From positions 1 through 5,329 of the forward strand of contig JAEYRU010000010.1 in assembly GCA_023435335.1 (NCBI GenBank): a DNA stretch of 5,329 nucleotides, read 5' to 3'. Positions 1 through 5,329 of this stretch are shown one piece after another. The notes beneath the pieces were generated by a model that was not told the origin of the DNA, did no database searches, and was given only the letters and a program-made list of their open reading frames with translations. The stretch's first letter is position 1. Each line of letters opens with the position of its first letter. Origin of the DNA: Pseudomonadota bacterium. GTDB lineage: Bacteria; Pseudomonadota; Alphaproteobacteria; Rhizobiales; Rhizobiaceae. The position numbers and the translations under genes are program-made.

Positions 1-607
1 AGGCGGCCACCGCGCTCAGGAAGAAGCCGGTCCAGTCGATCGGCTTGCGCCCCTCGCCCTTGATATCGGGCAGTACCCGGCCGGACACGATGATGCCGAC
101 AAGGCCGATGGGCACGTTGATGATGAAGATCCAGTGCCATGATACGTAGGTGGTAATAAACCCGCCCACCGGCGGGCCGACTAGGGGCCCGATAAGCGCC
201 GGTATGGTGAGCCAGGCCATTGCGCTTACCAGCGCGCTGCGTGGTGTTGCGCGCACCAGCACCAGGCGCGCGATCGGCGTCATCATGGCGCCGCCCATCC
301 CCTGCAGGAAGCGCGAGAACACGAACGCGCCGAGCGAGCCCGACACCGCGCAAAGCACCGACCCGACGACGAATACGAAGATGGCGGCGCGGAAGACGTT
401 CTTGGCGCCGAAACGGTCGGCCATCCAGCCGCTGATGGGGATGAAGATCGCCAACGAGACGAAATAGGCGGTGAGCGCGAGTTTCAACGAGATCGGGTTT
501 GTGCCGATGTCGGCCGCGATAGCCGGCAGAGCGGTCGCGATGACCGTGGAATCCATGTGCTCCATGAAGAGAGCAACCGCGAGGACGAGCGGCAGGGTGC
601 GGTTCAA
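1..607 (-). CDS. MFS multidrug exporter, DHA2 (EmrB/QacA) type, N-terminal part
   Basis: This is the N-terminal 202 codons of an inner-membrane proton-driven drug exporter; the rest lies beyond the left edge. Translated by hand from the minus strand, it shows the first-helix signature MEHMDSTVIATALPAIA. Next comes motif A in the loop after helix 2 (GWMADRFGAKN, with the DRxG core), and then the helix-5 antiporter motif C region (GPLVGPPVGG). The family hallmark SWHWIFIINVPIG follows, and the visible part ends in DWTGFFLSAVAA. No frameshift is seen. The start is uncertain. TTG at 607 (MNRTLPLVLAVALF) gives the N-terminus I expect for this family but lacks a clear ribosome site. TTG at 673 has GAGGGG a few bases upstream and would add 22 residues. 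ATG at 565 would cut into helix 1. The substrate cannot be read from the sequence. It lies 131 bp downstream of the CtaG-like gene on the same strand. Confidence 0.9.
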   Translation of the reverse strand, partial: MNRTLPLVLAVALFMEHMDSTVIATALPAIAADIGTNPISLKLALTAYFVSLAIFIPISGWMADRFGAKNVFRAAIFVFVVGSVLCAVSGSLGAFVFSRFLQGMGGAMMTPIARLVLVRATPRSALVSAMAWLTIPALIGPLVGPPVGGFITTYVSWHWIFIINVPIGLVGIIVSGRVLPDIKGEGRKPIDWTGFFLSAVAA

Positions 608-738
608 GGCGGCTTCCGGCGGGCTTGAGGCTGAACGTTGACGGCCAGCGCGGTAGCATGGCCGCCGTAGCAAGTCGCCCCTCTTCTGCGAATATGTCAG
701 CTGGCGAAACGCATACCGGTAGGCGGGGCGCCTGGATC
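608..738 (-). other. Intergenic gap with weak hairpin after the CtaG-like gene
   Basis: This 131-bp gap separates the CtaG-like stop from the exporter start. A small perfect hairpin (AGGCG, loop of three, CGCCT at 721-733) begins five bases after the stop codon, but no T-run follows it. It is at best a weak terminator. The exporter frame stays open through most of the gap without an ATG, so part of it may be coding if a TTG at 673 is used. I see no convincing promoter. Confidence 0.3.
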
Positions 739-1311
739 TCAGTTTCCGGTGGCCGCCTCCGCGCGGCGCCGCCGCTCGAAACCCGAGAGCCAACGCGACG
801 CGACGGCGAGGCCGGCCAGCCCGTAGGCGATCGGGCAGGCGATCAACATGAGGAGCCCGGCAAGCTGCTGGTCGGCGAGCAAGTCGGCCGGGGGCATGGC
901 TCCGTGGGAGGATGCGAGCCCTACATAGATCGATCTCGGCGCCAGCGCGTACAGCACGCCAAGCAGGCAGAATACCTTTCCCGTGACTGCCAGCGCTGCC
1001 AACGGCCGCCATGCCGCCTCCGCGGCCGCGTCGATGACTGCTATCCAGAAGGCGAGCGCGGCAAGGAACAGCGACAGGTGCATGGCGGCCATGGCCGCGC
1101 CCGAGGCAAACGCGAAGGAGAGCACGTCCGGCAGATGCCAGCCGAGCAGGAGCGCGAGTTGCAGCACGGTGGCCGGCCAGAGCCAACTCGCCCGGGAGTG
1201 TCGACCGCCGCTGCGGAAGGCCAAGCACGCAAGTGCCAATGCCGGGGCGGCCAGGTTCATCGCCAGGATGTGAACGGCCATATGGTGGCTCAGCGCGCCC
1301 AGTTCCGCCAT
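739..1311 (-). CDS. CtaG-like cytochrome c oxidase assembly family membrane protein
   Basis: This 190-residue polytopic membrane protein resembles the Caa3_CtaG family, whose members are linked to heme-copper oxidase (CuA/caa3) assembly. Family signatures run in order. A His-rich first visible helix (HHMAVHI, residues 9-15) leads into AAPALAL. Then come WHLP (58-61), MHLSLFLAALAFW (77-89), a fourth helix around 104-126, and PPADLLADQQLAGLL (140-154) before a last helix. The C-terminus is basic (FERRRRAEA). I count about five helices, fewer than full-length members. ATG 1311 is chosen because AGAGG lies nine bases upstream; ATG 1362 (207 aa) and GTG 1410 (223 aa) are in frame but poorly supported. 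No cox gene is visible nearby, so a role in oxidase assembly is inferred from family only. It lies between the patatin gene and the exporter on the same strand. Confidence 0.8.
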   Translation of the reverse strand: MAELGALSHHMAVHILAMNLAAPALALACLAFRSGGRHSRASWLWPATVLQLALLLGWHLPDVLSFAFASGAAMAAMHLSLFLAALAFWIAVIDAAAEAAWRPLAALAVTGKVFCLLGVLYALAPRSIYVGLASSHGAMPPADLLADQQLAGLLMLIACPIAYGLAGLAVASRWLSGFERRRRAEAATGN

Positions 1312-1320
1312 GCGGAAGTA

Positions 1321-1325
1321 CCTCT
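1321..1325 (-). promoter_or_regulatory. Ribosome binding site deciding the CtaG-like start
   Basis: AGAGG on the minus strand sits nine bases before ATG 1311. The longer in-frame alternatives (ATG 1362, GTG 1410) have no comparable motif at the right distance: the nearest purine run before 1362, GAGAGAAG, is about 20 bases away. This favours the 190-residue product. Confidence 0.5.
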
Positions 1326-1453
1326 GCTGCCGTCGAATATGAGGATCACGCCCCTCGATCATCCGGGCGACGCCACGGGTCTTCTCTCGTCCCGCGGGAT
1401 CGTTCTCCACCCACGTTAATAGGCAGGGGCGGCAGTTGGTTCCGAAATCGAGT

Positions 1454-1486
1454 CCGCGCGAAGCGCGGCCGCGCCGTGCGCGGCCG
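1454..1486 (-). terminator. Two overlapping GC hairpins after the patatin stop
   Basis: Directly after the patatin stop codon there are two perfect inverted repeats that share bases. The first, 1466-1486, has a nine-base-pair stem (CGGCCGCGC with GCGCGGCCG) and a three-base loop. The second, 1454-1468, pairs CCGCGC with GCGCGG around GAA. They overlap at 1466-1468, so only one can form fully. No T-run follows on the minus strand, so this is not a textbook intrinsic terminator. It could still pause transcription, protect the mRNA 3' end or separate expression of the patatin and CtaG-like genes. Confidence 0.4.
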
Positions 1487-1487
1487 G

Positions 1488-3320
1488 TCAAGCAGCAGCT
1501 GCCGCAGGCGTTTCCTGACCGGCCTGTCCCAGAATGGCGGCGAGCGCCGCGTCTCCGGAGGCGGACAGGGTCTCGATCTGTCCCAGGGCCCATTGATGCG
1601 CCGCGTTGAACACCTCCATGTGGCGGTCGAAGCTCATGAGCGAGCCACCGGGGAGCGACGACGGCGTCAGCACCAGGTCGTGCGGCTCCAGCGGCAGTTC
1701 ATACCGCTGATGGGCGACCAGGGTCCGGAACAGCATCGACAGCATCTTCGGCGCCCTGGGCAGTCGTGCGCGCGGATTGAAGAGCGACGCGATCAGCCGT
1801 CCGCGGCCGGGCATGTCCTCATAGGCGACGTCGACGCGCTGGCGGCCGGTGCGTCCGAAGTGAACAATCACGTTGGGACCGGACTTGAGACCCTGCATCG
1901 GGACCAGAGGGGCATCGTCCATGATGCTGCCGTCGACCAGTATCTCGCCTTGCTCCGTGAAGAACGGCGGCAGCACGCAGGGAATCGCGGCCGAAGCGCG
2001 CACTGCCTTCCACATCAGCCCGGTGCGGATCAGTTCCACGGACTGGGTGGAGAGGTTGGTGGCAACCGCGGCATAGGGACGCCAGCAATCCTCGATCAGA
2101 GTGGTGCTGCCATAGGCCCGGGCCAGCGCATCATCGAACACCTTGTGGTCCAGCAGCGAATAGCGCGGAAGCGTCAACCGCTTGAAGCTGCGACTGGTCA
2201 CGAAGATGTCCTCCGTACCGGCCGTCAGCCGGTCATGCTCGGCAAGAAAGGCGAAGCCGGCGAGCATGGCGGAACCCACGCTGGTTCCGACGAAGGCGTC
2301 GAAGGTGACACCCTGCTCGCGGAACGCGCGATAGACGCCGACATGGGCGGGGCCGAAACCGCCGCCGCCGCCGGCCACGAAACCGACCGCACGGCCGGTG
2401 AGAAAACGCACGAGCCCATCGAGATCGGCGTCATCCTCCATGGAGACGTGATGGTGGAGTTTCACTTCCATGCGAGAGAGCCAGGCCGGAGTGCCCGCTA
2501 CCACCCCGACGCGGCGGGGATGGATACGCACCAGCCGGCGGGCCGACGCCGGATGCATGGCTTCGACGAGCTTCTCCACCGGTGTCAGTGTTGCGCCGGG
2601 CGCTTCGCCGGTCGCCGCCATCACAACCTCGTCCGCGCTGCGCAGGCACATGCCGGTCCAGGGGGTGAGTTCCTCGTCGGCAAAGAGCGCCAGCCGGTGG
2701 CCCGACCGCTCCAGTCCGTCCAGCCACTGGCCAACGAGATCGTTGTCCGGCGAGAGTGCGCCGAACCGGTCGGTGATCGTGTCGCGGTCGATCACCGTCA
2801 CTCCCGCGCGGCCGAAGGCGTCGGAAAGCCGCCTCTGGAAATCCGGGGGCACCTGAGCATGCCCGCCCGCCACGATCGCCACGGCGCGCAGCAGGCCACG
2901 CCGGGAGGCCGGCGCGACGGGACCTGACGCCTCATGTAGGCGTCGCGCCGCGAAATCGAGAAATGCGCCGGCCAGTTCCGGCATGGATTTGGTCAGGCTG
3001 TCCCAGGTATTGCGCGAGATCTCGAGCACTTCCACGTCGCGCACTGCCGTCGCCGTCCGATTGTGCGGACGGCGGGCCAGAAAGGCCGATTCTCCAACGA
3101 ACTCGCCGGCAAGGATTTCAGCGACCGGCTGCCCTGCGCTGCCCAGGGCAAAAGCGCCGCGGGTCACGATGAACAAGGTATCCGAAGCATCGCCCTCAGC
3201 AAAGAGAACCTCGCCCCGGGCGAGGTGGCGCGTCAGTCCCGCGGCGAACAAGCGCTCGCCCTGCGCAACCGTCAAGGTTCCGAGAATGGCCTCGTGAAGA
3301 ATGACATCGTTTTGCGACAT
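1488..3320 (-). CDS. NTE-type patatin phospholipase with N-terminal cyclic-nucleotide-binding domain
   Basis: This 610-residue predicted serine lipid hydrolase is of the neuropathy-target-esterase type, whose relatives cleave (lyso)phospholipids at the membrane. Residues about 15-125 are a cNMP-binding domain (GEVLFAEGDASDTLFIV). Its phosphate-binding cassette is around 72-92 and keeps the Glu (GES, E77) and Arg (NRTATA, R88). Residues about 140-305 match the Rossmann-like linker typical of bacterial NTE proteins (TPWTGMCLRSADEVVM, then HHHV). The patatin domain begins near 312 with glycine loop AGGGGGFGPAHVGV (316-329), nucleophile GTSVGS (Ser347) and catalytic VDGS (Asp463). The loop has Phe322 where most family members have Arg or Lys. 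No signal peptide or transmembrane helix is obvious, and the tail ends in PAAAAA. ATG 3320 is preferred over the in-frame TTG 3338 because GGAGGG lies seven bases before it. The ligand (cAMP, cGMP or none) and the lipid substrate are unknown. It starts 87 bp after the DUF1127 gene. Confidence 0.93.
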   Translation of the reverse strand: MSQNDVILHEAILGTLTVAQGERLFAAGLTRHLARGEVLFAEGDASDTLFIVTRGAFALGSAGQPVAEILAGEFVGESAFLARRPHNRTATAVRDVEVLEISRNTWDSLTKSMPELAGAFLDFAARRLHEASGPVAPASRRGLLRAVAIVAGGHAQVPPDFQRRLSDAFGRAGVTVIDRDTITDRFGALSPDNDLVGQWLDGLERSGHRLALFADEELTPWTGMCLRSADEVVMAATGEAPGATLTPVEKLVEAMHPASARRLVRIHPRRVGVVAGTPAWLSRMEVKLHHHVSMEDDADLDGLVRFLTGRAVGFVAGGGGGFGPAHVGVYRAFREQGVTFDAFVGTSVGSAMLAGFAFLAEHDRLTAGTEDIFVTSRSFKRLTLPRYSLLDHKVFDDALARAYGSTTLIEDCWRPYAAVATNLSTQSVELIRTGLMWKAVRASAAIPCVLPPFFTEQGEILVDGSIMDDAPLVPMQGLKSGPNVIVHFGRTGRQRVDVAYEDMPGRGRLIASLFNPRARLPRAPKMLSMLFRTLVAHQRYELPLEPHDLVLTPSSLPGGSLMSFDRHMEVFNAAHQWALGQIETLSASGDAALAAILGQAGQETPAAAAA

Positions 3321-3327
3321 GGTTGGG

Positions 3328-3351
3328 CCCTCCAGCAATCATGCATGGAGG
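3328..3351 (-). promoter_or_regulatory. Patatin ribosome binding site inside a potential hairpin
   Basis: GGAGGG on the minus strand (3333-3328) is a strong ribosome site seven bases before ATG 3320. It can pair with an upstream CCTCCA: the 3346-3351 arm pairs with 3329-3334. Two further G-C pairs form after a one-base bulge (3343-3344 with 3335-3336), leaving a six-base loop. The stem would hide almost the whole Shine-Dalgarno sequence, which suggests translational control. This is a structural inference from complementarity alone. Confidence 0.4.
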
Positions 3352-3407
3352 TACCCGCGCGAGGCGGCTGCGGTAATACCATGAAAAGGGTAGACGGGAG
3401 GGCATCG

Positions 3408-3695
3408 CTACGGCTGCCTCCTCCCATGAATGGTATCGACGAGACCTATGTCGCGGCGCATGTGAGGCGACAGGGCGCGCAGGTCCGGCCTCGGCCGAAA
3501 CAGCGCGGACAGGGCGCGACGGAGCACCTCCTCCAGCCGCACGGCCCACCCGGCGTGCCGAGCGGGTCTCTGAAGGTTGGCCTCTCGGACGTCGAGGACC
3601 GACCCGCGACCATGATTCAGAATCTCTTGCACCGGTGCCGGTGCAGCCACCGGCACGGCGGTGCTGATGTTACCCAGGGATTGCTTTACGTTCAC
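3408..3695 (-). CDS. DUF1127 domain-containing small protein
   Basis: This 95-residue protein carries a C-terminal DUF1127 (YjiS-like) segment. An amphipathic stretch (AVRLEEVLRRALSALF, 51-66) leads to DLRALSPHMRRDIGLVD (71-87), which matches the family pattern of Leu-x-x-Leu followed by a basic region and DIGL. The N-terminal half is longer than in the shortest DUF1127 proteins; it includes an Ala/Pro/Val run (AVPVAAPAPV, 13-22) and is otherwise unrecognised. DUF1127 proteins are small, often basic and frequently regulatory or stress-linked in alphaproteobacteria, with suggested RNA-related roles in some; no function can be assigned here. The start is GTG 3695, with GGAG eight bases upstream and an in-frame stop further up. 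It leads the minus-strand gene series, 87 bp before the patatin gene. The Ala/Pro/Val codons form a strong DNA hairpin. Confidence 0.75.
   Translation of the reverse strand: MNVKQSLGNISTAVPVAAPAPVQEILNHGRGSVLDVREANLQRPARHAGWAVRLEEVLRRALSALFRPRPDLRALSPHMRRDIGLVDTIHGRRQP
3629..3664 (-). repeat. Long interrupted inverted repeat in the 5' part of the DUF1127 gene
   Basis: A perfect nine-base-pair arm (GTGCCGGTG at 3635-3643 with CACCGGCAC at 3648-3656, loop CAGC) is extended by six more pairs (3629-3634 with 3659-3664) after a two-base bulge. The total is 15 pairs within 36 bases. It covers codons 11 to 22, soon after the GTG start. A structure this stable in the early coding region could slow initiation, act as an attenuator or protect the transcript. 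It may also simply reflect the Ala/Pro/Val codon run. Confidence 0.55.
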
Positions 3696-3951
3696 GATTC
3701 CAACTCCATCATCCCGAAGGAAAGCGGCGCGGGCTCACTGCAATTCCGCCCGTCTCCATTCCTGCCGCCAATGCCGCGGCCGACGGGCGGTGAATGACAG
3801 CGGGCAAACAGCATTTCGCCCTCTGATCGGAGGGGCGACGCGGGACTTTCGCCGGGACACCTAGATATGCTTATGTGTTGCGCGCATCATACTGCGCCAG
3901 GATTCGCCCAACTGCTAATCGAATGACGATAGTGATGCATAAATCAGGCTT
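3696..3951. promoter_or_regulatory. Divergent intergenic region between DUF1127 and the LysR gene
   Basis: This 256-bp non-coding region should hold the promoters for the DUF1127 gene (leftward) and the LysR gene (rightward). The part from about 3861 to 3951 is clearly richer in A and T than its surroundings. GCTTATG occurs twice in direct orientation (3869-3875 and 3948-3954, the second running into the LysR start), and an inverted GCATAA lies at 3937. A short hairpin (CCCTC with GAGGG, 3819-3834) lies midway. I could not identify a convincing -35/-10 pair on either strand. The short open frames here look like chance. Confidence 0.5.
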
Positions 3952-3955
3952 ATGC
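3937..3955. promoter_or_regulatory. LysR-type dyad (T-N11-A) overlapping the LysR start codon
   Basis: GCATAA (3937-3942) and TTATGC (3950-3955) form a perfect six-base-pair inverted repeat with a seven-base spacer. Within it T3940 and A3952 are exactly eleven bases apart, the classic LysR-family T-N11-A box. It covers the first ATG (3952) and would suit negative autoregulation. Binding by this regulator is inferred, not shown. Confidence 0.45.
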
Positions 3956-4866
3956 GCATGAGGCACCGCCTGCCCCCATTGACGGCCGTGCGGGCCTTCG
4001 AAGCCGCAGCCCGGCATGCGAGCTTCACCAAGGCGGCCGATGAGCTGGGCATGACCCAGGCAGCGGTGAGTTATCAGATCAAGCTCCTGGAGGAGCGGGT
4101 GGGGGCGCCGCTGTTCCTGCGCCGGCCCAGGCAGGTGACGCTGACGGAGATCGGACGGCGGCTGGCGCCGCAGGTAAGGCAGGCTTTCGAGACGCTGTCC
4201 GCCGCCTTCGCCGAGATACGCGCCGGCACGGGCGAAACGCTCGCGATCACAACCGTTGCGACCTTCGGCAGCAACTGGCTGGCGCCGCGGATTGGCTCGT
4301 TCCAGGTCGCGCATCCGAAGCTCGCGGTCCGGCTCGACACCTCGTCGCATTGGGTCGACTTCACAAGAGAGGAGATGGATGTCGCGATCCGGGCCGGGCG
4401 CGGCACATGGCCGGGGCTGATCACCCACCGACTGATGGCGCTGACCTTCACGCCGATGCTGAGCCCGCACCTTGCCGACAGCATCGGTGGCGTCAAGGAG
4501 CCGGCAGACCTGCTAAGACTGCCGATCATCGGCCCCGGCGACCCGTGGTGGGGCGTATGGCTGGAGGCGGCCGGCCTGCCGGCGGCAAGCGTCGAAGGCA
4601 GGCCGAAAAACCTGCTGGGCTCGCAGGCCAACGAGGCTCAGGCGGCCCTCGCTGGGCAGGGCGTGGCTATGCTCACGCCGGAGTTCTTCGTTCCGGAACT
4701 GAAGTCCGGCCGGCTAATCCAGCCCTTCGACCTTCTGGGAGAGGACCAGGATTGCTTCTGGCTCGCCTATCCGGAGAGCCGCAGAAATGCGCCGAAAATC
4801 ATAGCCTTCCGGGCGTGGATACTGGCCGAGATGGCGCAGATGAAAGGCGACCAGGCTGCAACTTGA
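3952..4866 (+). CDS. LysR-family transcriptional regulator, GcvA-like
   Basis: This 304-residue DNA-binding regulator has the usual family length. The N-terminal winged helix-turn-helix is typical: RLPPLTAVRAFEAAARHASF (6-25), then the recognition region TKAADELGMTQAAVSYQIKLLE (26-47) and GAPLFLRRPRQVTLTEIG (51-68). The substrate-binding domain (about 93-295) carries GcvA-subgroup features: TTVATFGSNWLAPRIGSF, DVAIRAGRG, DPWWGVWLEAAGLP, and WLAYPESRRNAPKIIAFRAW near the end. The effector is unknown; GcvA itself senses glycine but the subgroup is broad. ATG 3952 gives the longest form. ATG 3958 is equally possible and has AGG nine bases upstream, whereas the same AGG is too close to 3952. It is divergent from the DUF1127-patatin genes, the usual arrangement for a LysR regulator and its target, so those are candidate targets. 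Confidence 0.93.
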   Translation: MRMRHRLPPLTAVRAFEAAARHASFTKAADELGMTQAAVSYQIKLLEERVGAPLFLRRPRQVTLTEIGRRLAPQVRQAFETLSAAFAEIRAGTGETLAITTVATFGSNWLAPRIGSFQVAHPKLAVRLDTSSHWVDFTREEMDVAIRAGRGTWPGLITHRLMALTFTPMLSPHLADSIGGVKEPADLLRLPIIGPGDPWWGVWLEAAGLPAASVEGRPKNLLGSQANEAQAALAGQGVAMLTPEFFVPELKSGRLIQPFDLLGEDQDCFWLAYPESRRNAPKIIAFRAWILAEMAQMKGDQAAT

Positions 4867-4894
4867 CGGACGCTCCCGCCTGACCGGCGCAATC
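4867..4894. other. Short gap between convergent genes
   Basis: Only 28 bp separate the LysR stop from the kinase stop. I see no hairpin followed by a T-run in either direction, so transcripts from the two genes probably overlap at their 3' ends or end by factor-dependent termination. Confidence 0.4.
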
Positions 4895-5329
4895 TCAAGA
4901 TGCGGGCTCCGGCAAACTCACAGGTAGAGTGAGGGTTAGCCTCATTCCGTCGCTCGCCGGGGCTAGTGCCGCACGGCCGCCAAGCTGCTCGGCGCGGCGG
5001 TGGATGTTGTTGAGCCCATGCCCCTTGCCGGAGCCGAGGGTGGGGCTCCCGTCGTTTTCAACGGTCAGCACGGCTGCCCCGTCAGGCCCGACGGAGCCCC
5101 GGATTTCAATGCGGGTGGCCGGACCGTGTTTGAGGGCGTTCGTGACCGCTTCCTGCAGTATGCGGAGGATGGAGAGGGCGCTCGCGGGCGTCAGGCCGGA
5201 TACCTCCGGCAGATTCTCCATCGACCAGACCAGTTCCACCCCCAAGCGGCGCAGCTGCCGCTCCAGTCGCTCGCGGAATCCGGCCAGCGCCAATGGCAAG
5301 TCACGGTCACCGATGTCGAGCGAATTGAT
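4895..5329 (-). CDS. Sensor histidine kinase, C-terminal ATPase part (NarL/HisKA_3-like)
   Basis: This is the C-terminal 144 residues of a two-component sensor kinase; the N-terminal part, including any sensor region and the phosphoacceptor His, lies beyond the right edge. The visible frame is open to the window end, beginning INSLDIGDRDLPLALAGF. The region after the dimerisation helices (FRERLERQLRRLGVELVW) precedes an ATP-binding HATPase fold. The N box is ILQEAVTNALKH (residues 57-68, with the Glu, Asn and Lys-His pattern). The G1 box is ENDGSP (91-96) and the G2 box is GKGHGLNNIHRRAEQLGG (101-118). The last strand and tail are RLTLTLPVSLPEPAS. The compact ATPase and the LNNIHRRAEQLGG helix are typical of the NarX/DegS-like group, which usually pairs with a LuxR-type response regulator. 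No such regulator is visible. ATP-binding residues appear intact. It converges on the LysR gene and has no evident link to it. Confidence 0.88.
   Translation of the reverse strand: MNSLDIGDRDLPLALAGFRERLERQLRRLGVELVWSMENLPEVSGLTPASALSILRILQEAVTNALKHGPATRIEIRGSVGPDGAAVLTVENDGSPTLGSGKGHGLNNIHRRAEQLGGRAALAPASDGMRLTLTLPVSLPEPAS

Noticed and set aside
625..1419. A 264-codon plus-strand open frame opposite the CtaG-like gene
   Set aside because: It has no recognisable motif and is strongly polar, Arg- and Gly-rich. The minus strand encodes clear membrane helices with family motifs.
1438..1443. GGAAC on the minus strand as an EcfG general-stress -35 element for the CtaG-like gene
   Set aside because: The nearest CGT-like partner is about 23 bases away, outside the usual 16-19 base spacing.
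1312..1593. Extension of the CtaG-like protein to a 284-residue form starting inside the patatin gene
   Set aside because: The added segment is Arg- and Cys-rich, non-hydrophobic and runs through the GC hairpins and the patatin C-terminus. A ribosome site supports ATG 1311 instead.
1233..2927. A 564-codon open frame on the plus strand opposite the patatin gene
   Set aside because: The minus strand carries a full domain architecture there. The antisense product is low-complexity, rich in Arg, Gly and His, with no recognisable domain, as expected from high-GC third-position bias.
3063..3797. A 244-codon plus-strand open frame over the patatin start and DUF1127 gene
   Set aside because: Its product resembles nothing I know, and both minus-strand genes there have ribosome sites and family motifs.
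3819..3834. Hairpin CCCTC-GAGGG in the intergenic region as a terminator
   Set aside because: It lies between divergent starts with no gene ending into it, and it has only five pairs and no T-run.
3661..3864. A 67-codon plus-strand open frame in the divergent intergenic region
   Set aside because: There is no convincing ribosome site or motif, and it overlaps the DUF1127 start on the other strand.
3871..4470. A 199-codon minus-strand open frame opposite the LysR gene
   Set aside because: It is an antisense shadow, Arg-, Gly- and Pro-rich; the plus strand has the complete LysR helix-turn-helix and effector domain.

Overview
The window is GC-rich, compact bacterial chromosome and looks alphaproteobacterial, most likely Hyphomicrobiales. 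This rests on protein style only: a DUF1127 small protein, a GcvA-type LysR regulator, a CtaG-like membrane protein and a DHA2-type exporter in this form are all common there. No rRNA or other marker gene is present, so the placement is an inference. I see no transposase, integrase, tRNA, CRISPR array or phage gene.

Layout from left to right. Positions 1-607 (minus) hold the N-terminal 202 codons of an MFS drug exporter whose 3' end lies off the left edge. Positions 739-1311 (minus) encode a short CtaG-like cytochrome oxidase assembly family protein. Positions 1488-3320 (minus) encode a 610-residue NTE-type enzyme: a cyclic-nucleotide-binding domain, a linker domain and a patatin phospholipase domain. 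Positions 3408-3695 (minus) encode a 95-residue DUF1127 protein. After a 256-bp divergent intergenic region, positions 3952-4866 (plus) encode a GcvA-like LysR regulator. It converges, with only 28 bp between stops, on a sensor histidine kinase at 4895-5329 (minus), whose N-terminal part lies off the right edge.

The four minus-strand genes (DUF1127, patatin, CtaG-like, exporter) run head to tail with gaps of 87, 176 and 131 bp. The first two could share a transcript. The wider gaps, with hairpins just after the patatin and CtaG-like stops, make a single operon uncertain. An envelope or membrane-stress theme (lipid hydrolysis, membrane protein assembly, efflux) would fit but is inference. The divergent LysR gene is the obvious candidate regulator of the DUF1127-patatin side, and a clean LysR-type dyad overlaps its own start.

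The gene content is ordinary. The points most worth checking are the non-canonical oxyanion-loop motif of the patatin domain, a hairpin that would bury the patatin ribosome binding site, a long hairpin inside the DUF1127 coding start, and the shortened CtaG-like protein lying away from any visible oxidase genes. I found no convincing undescribed multi-gene system.
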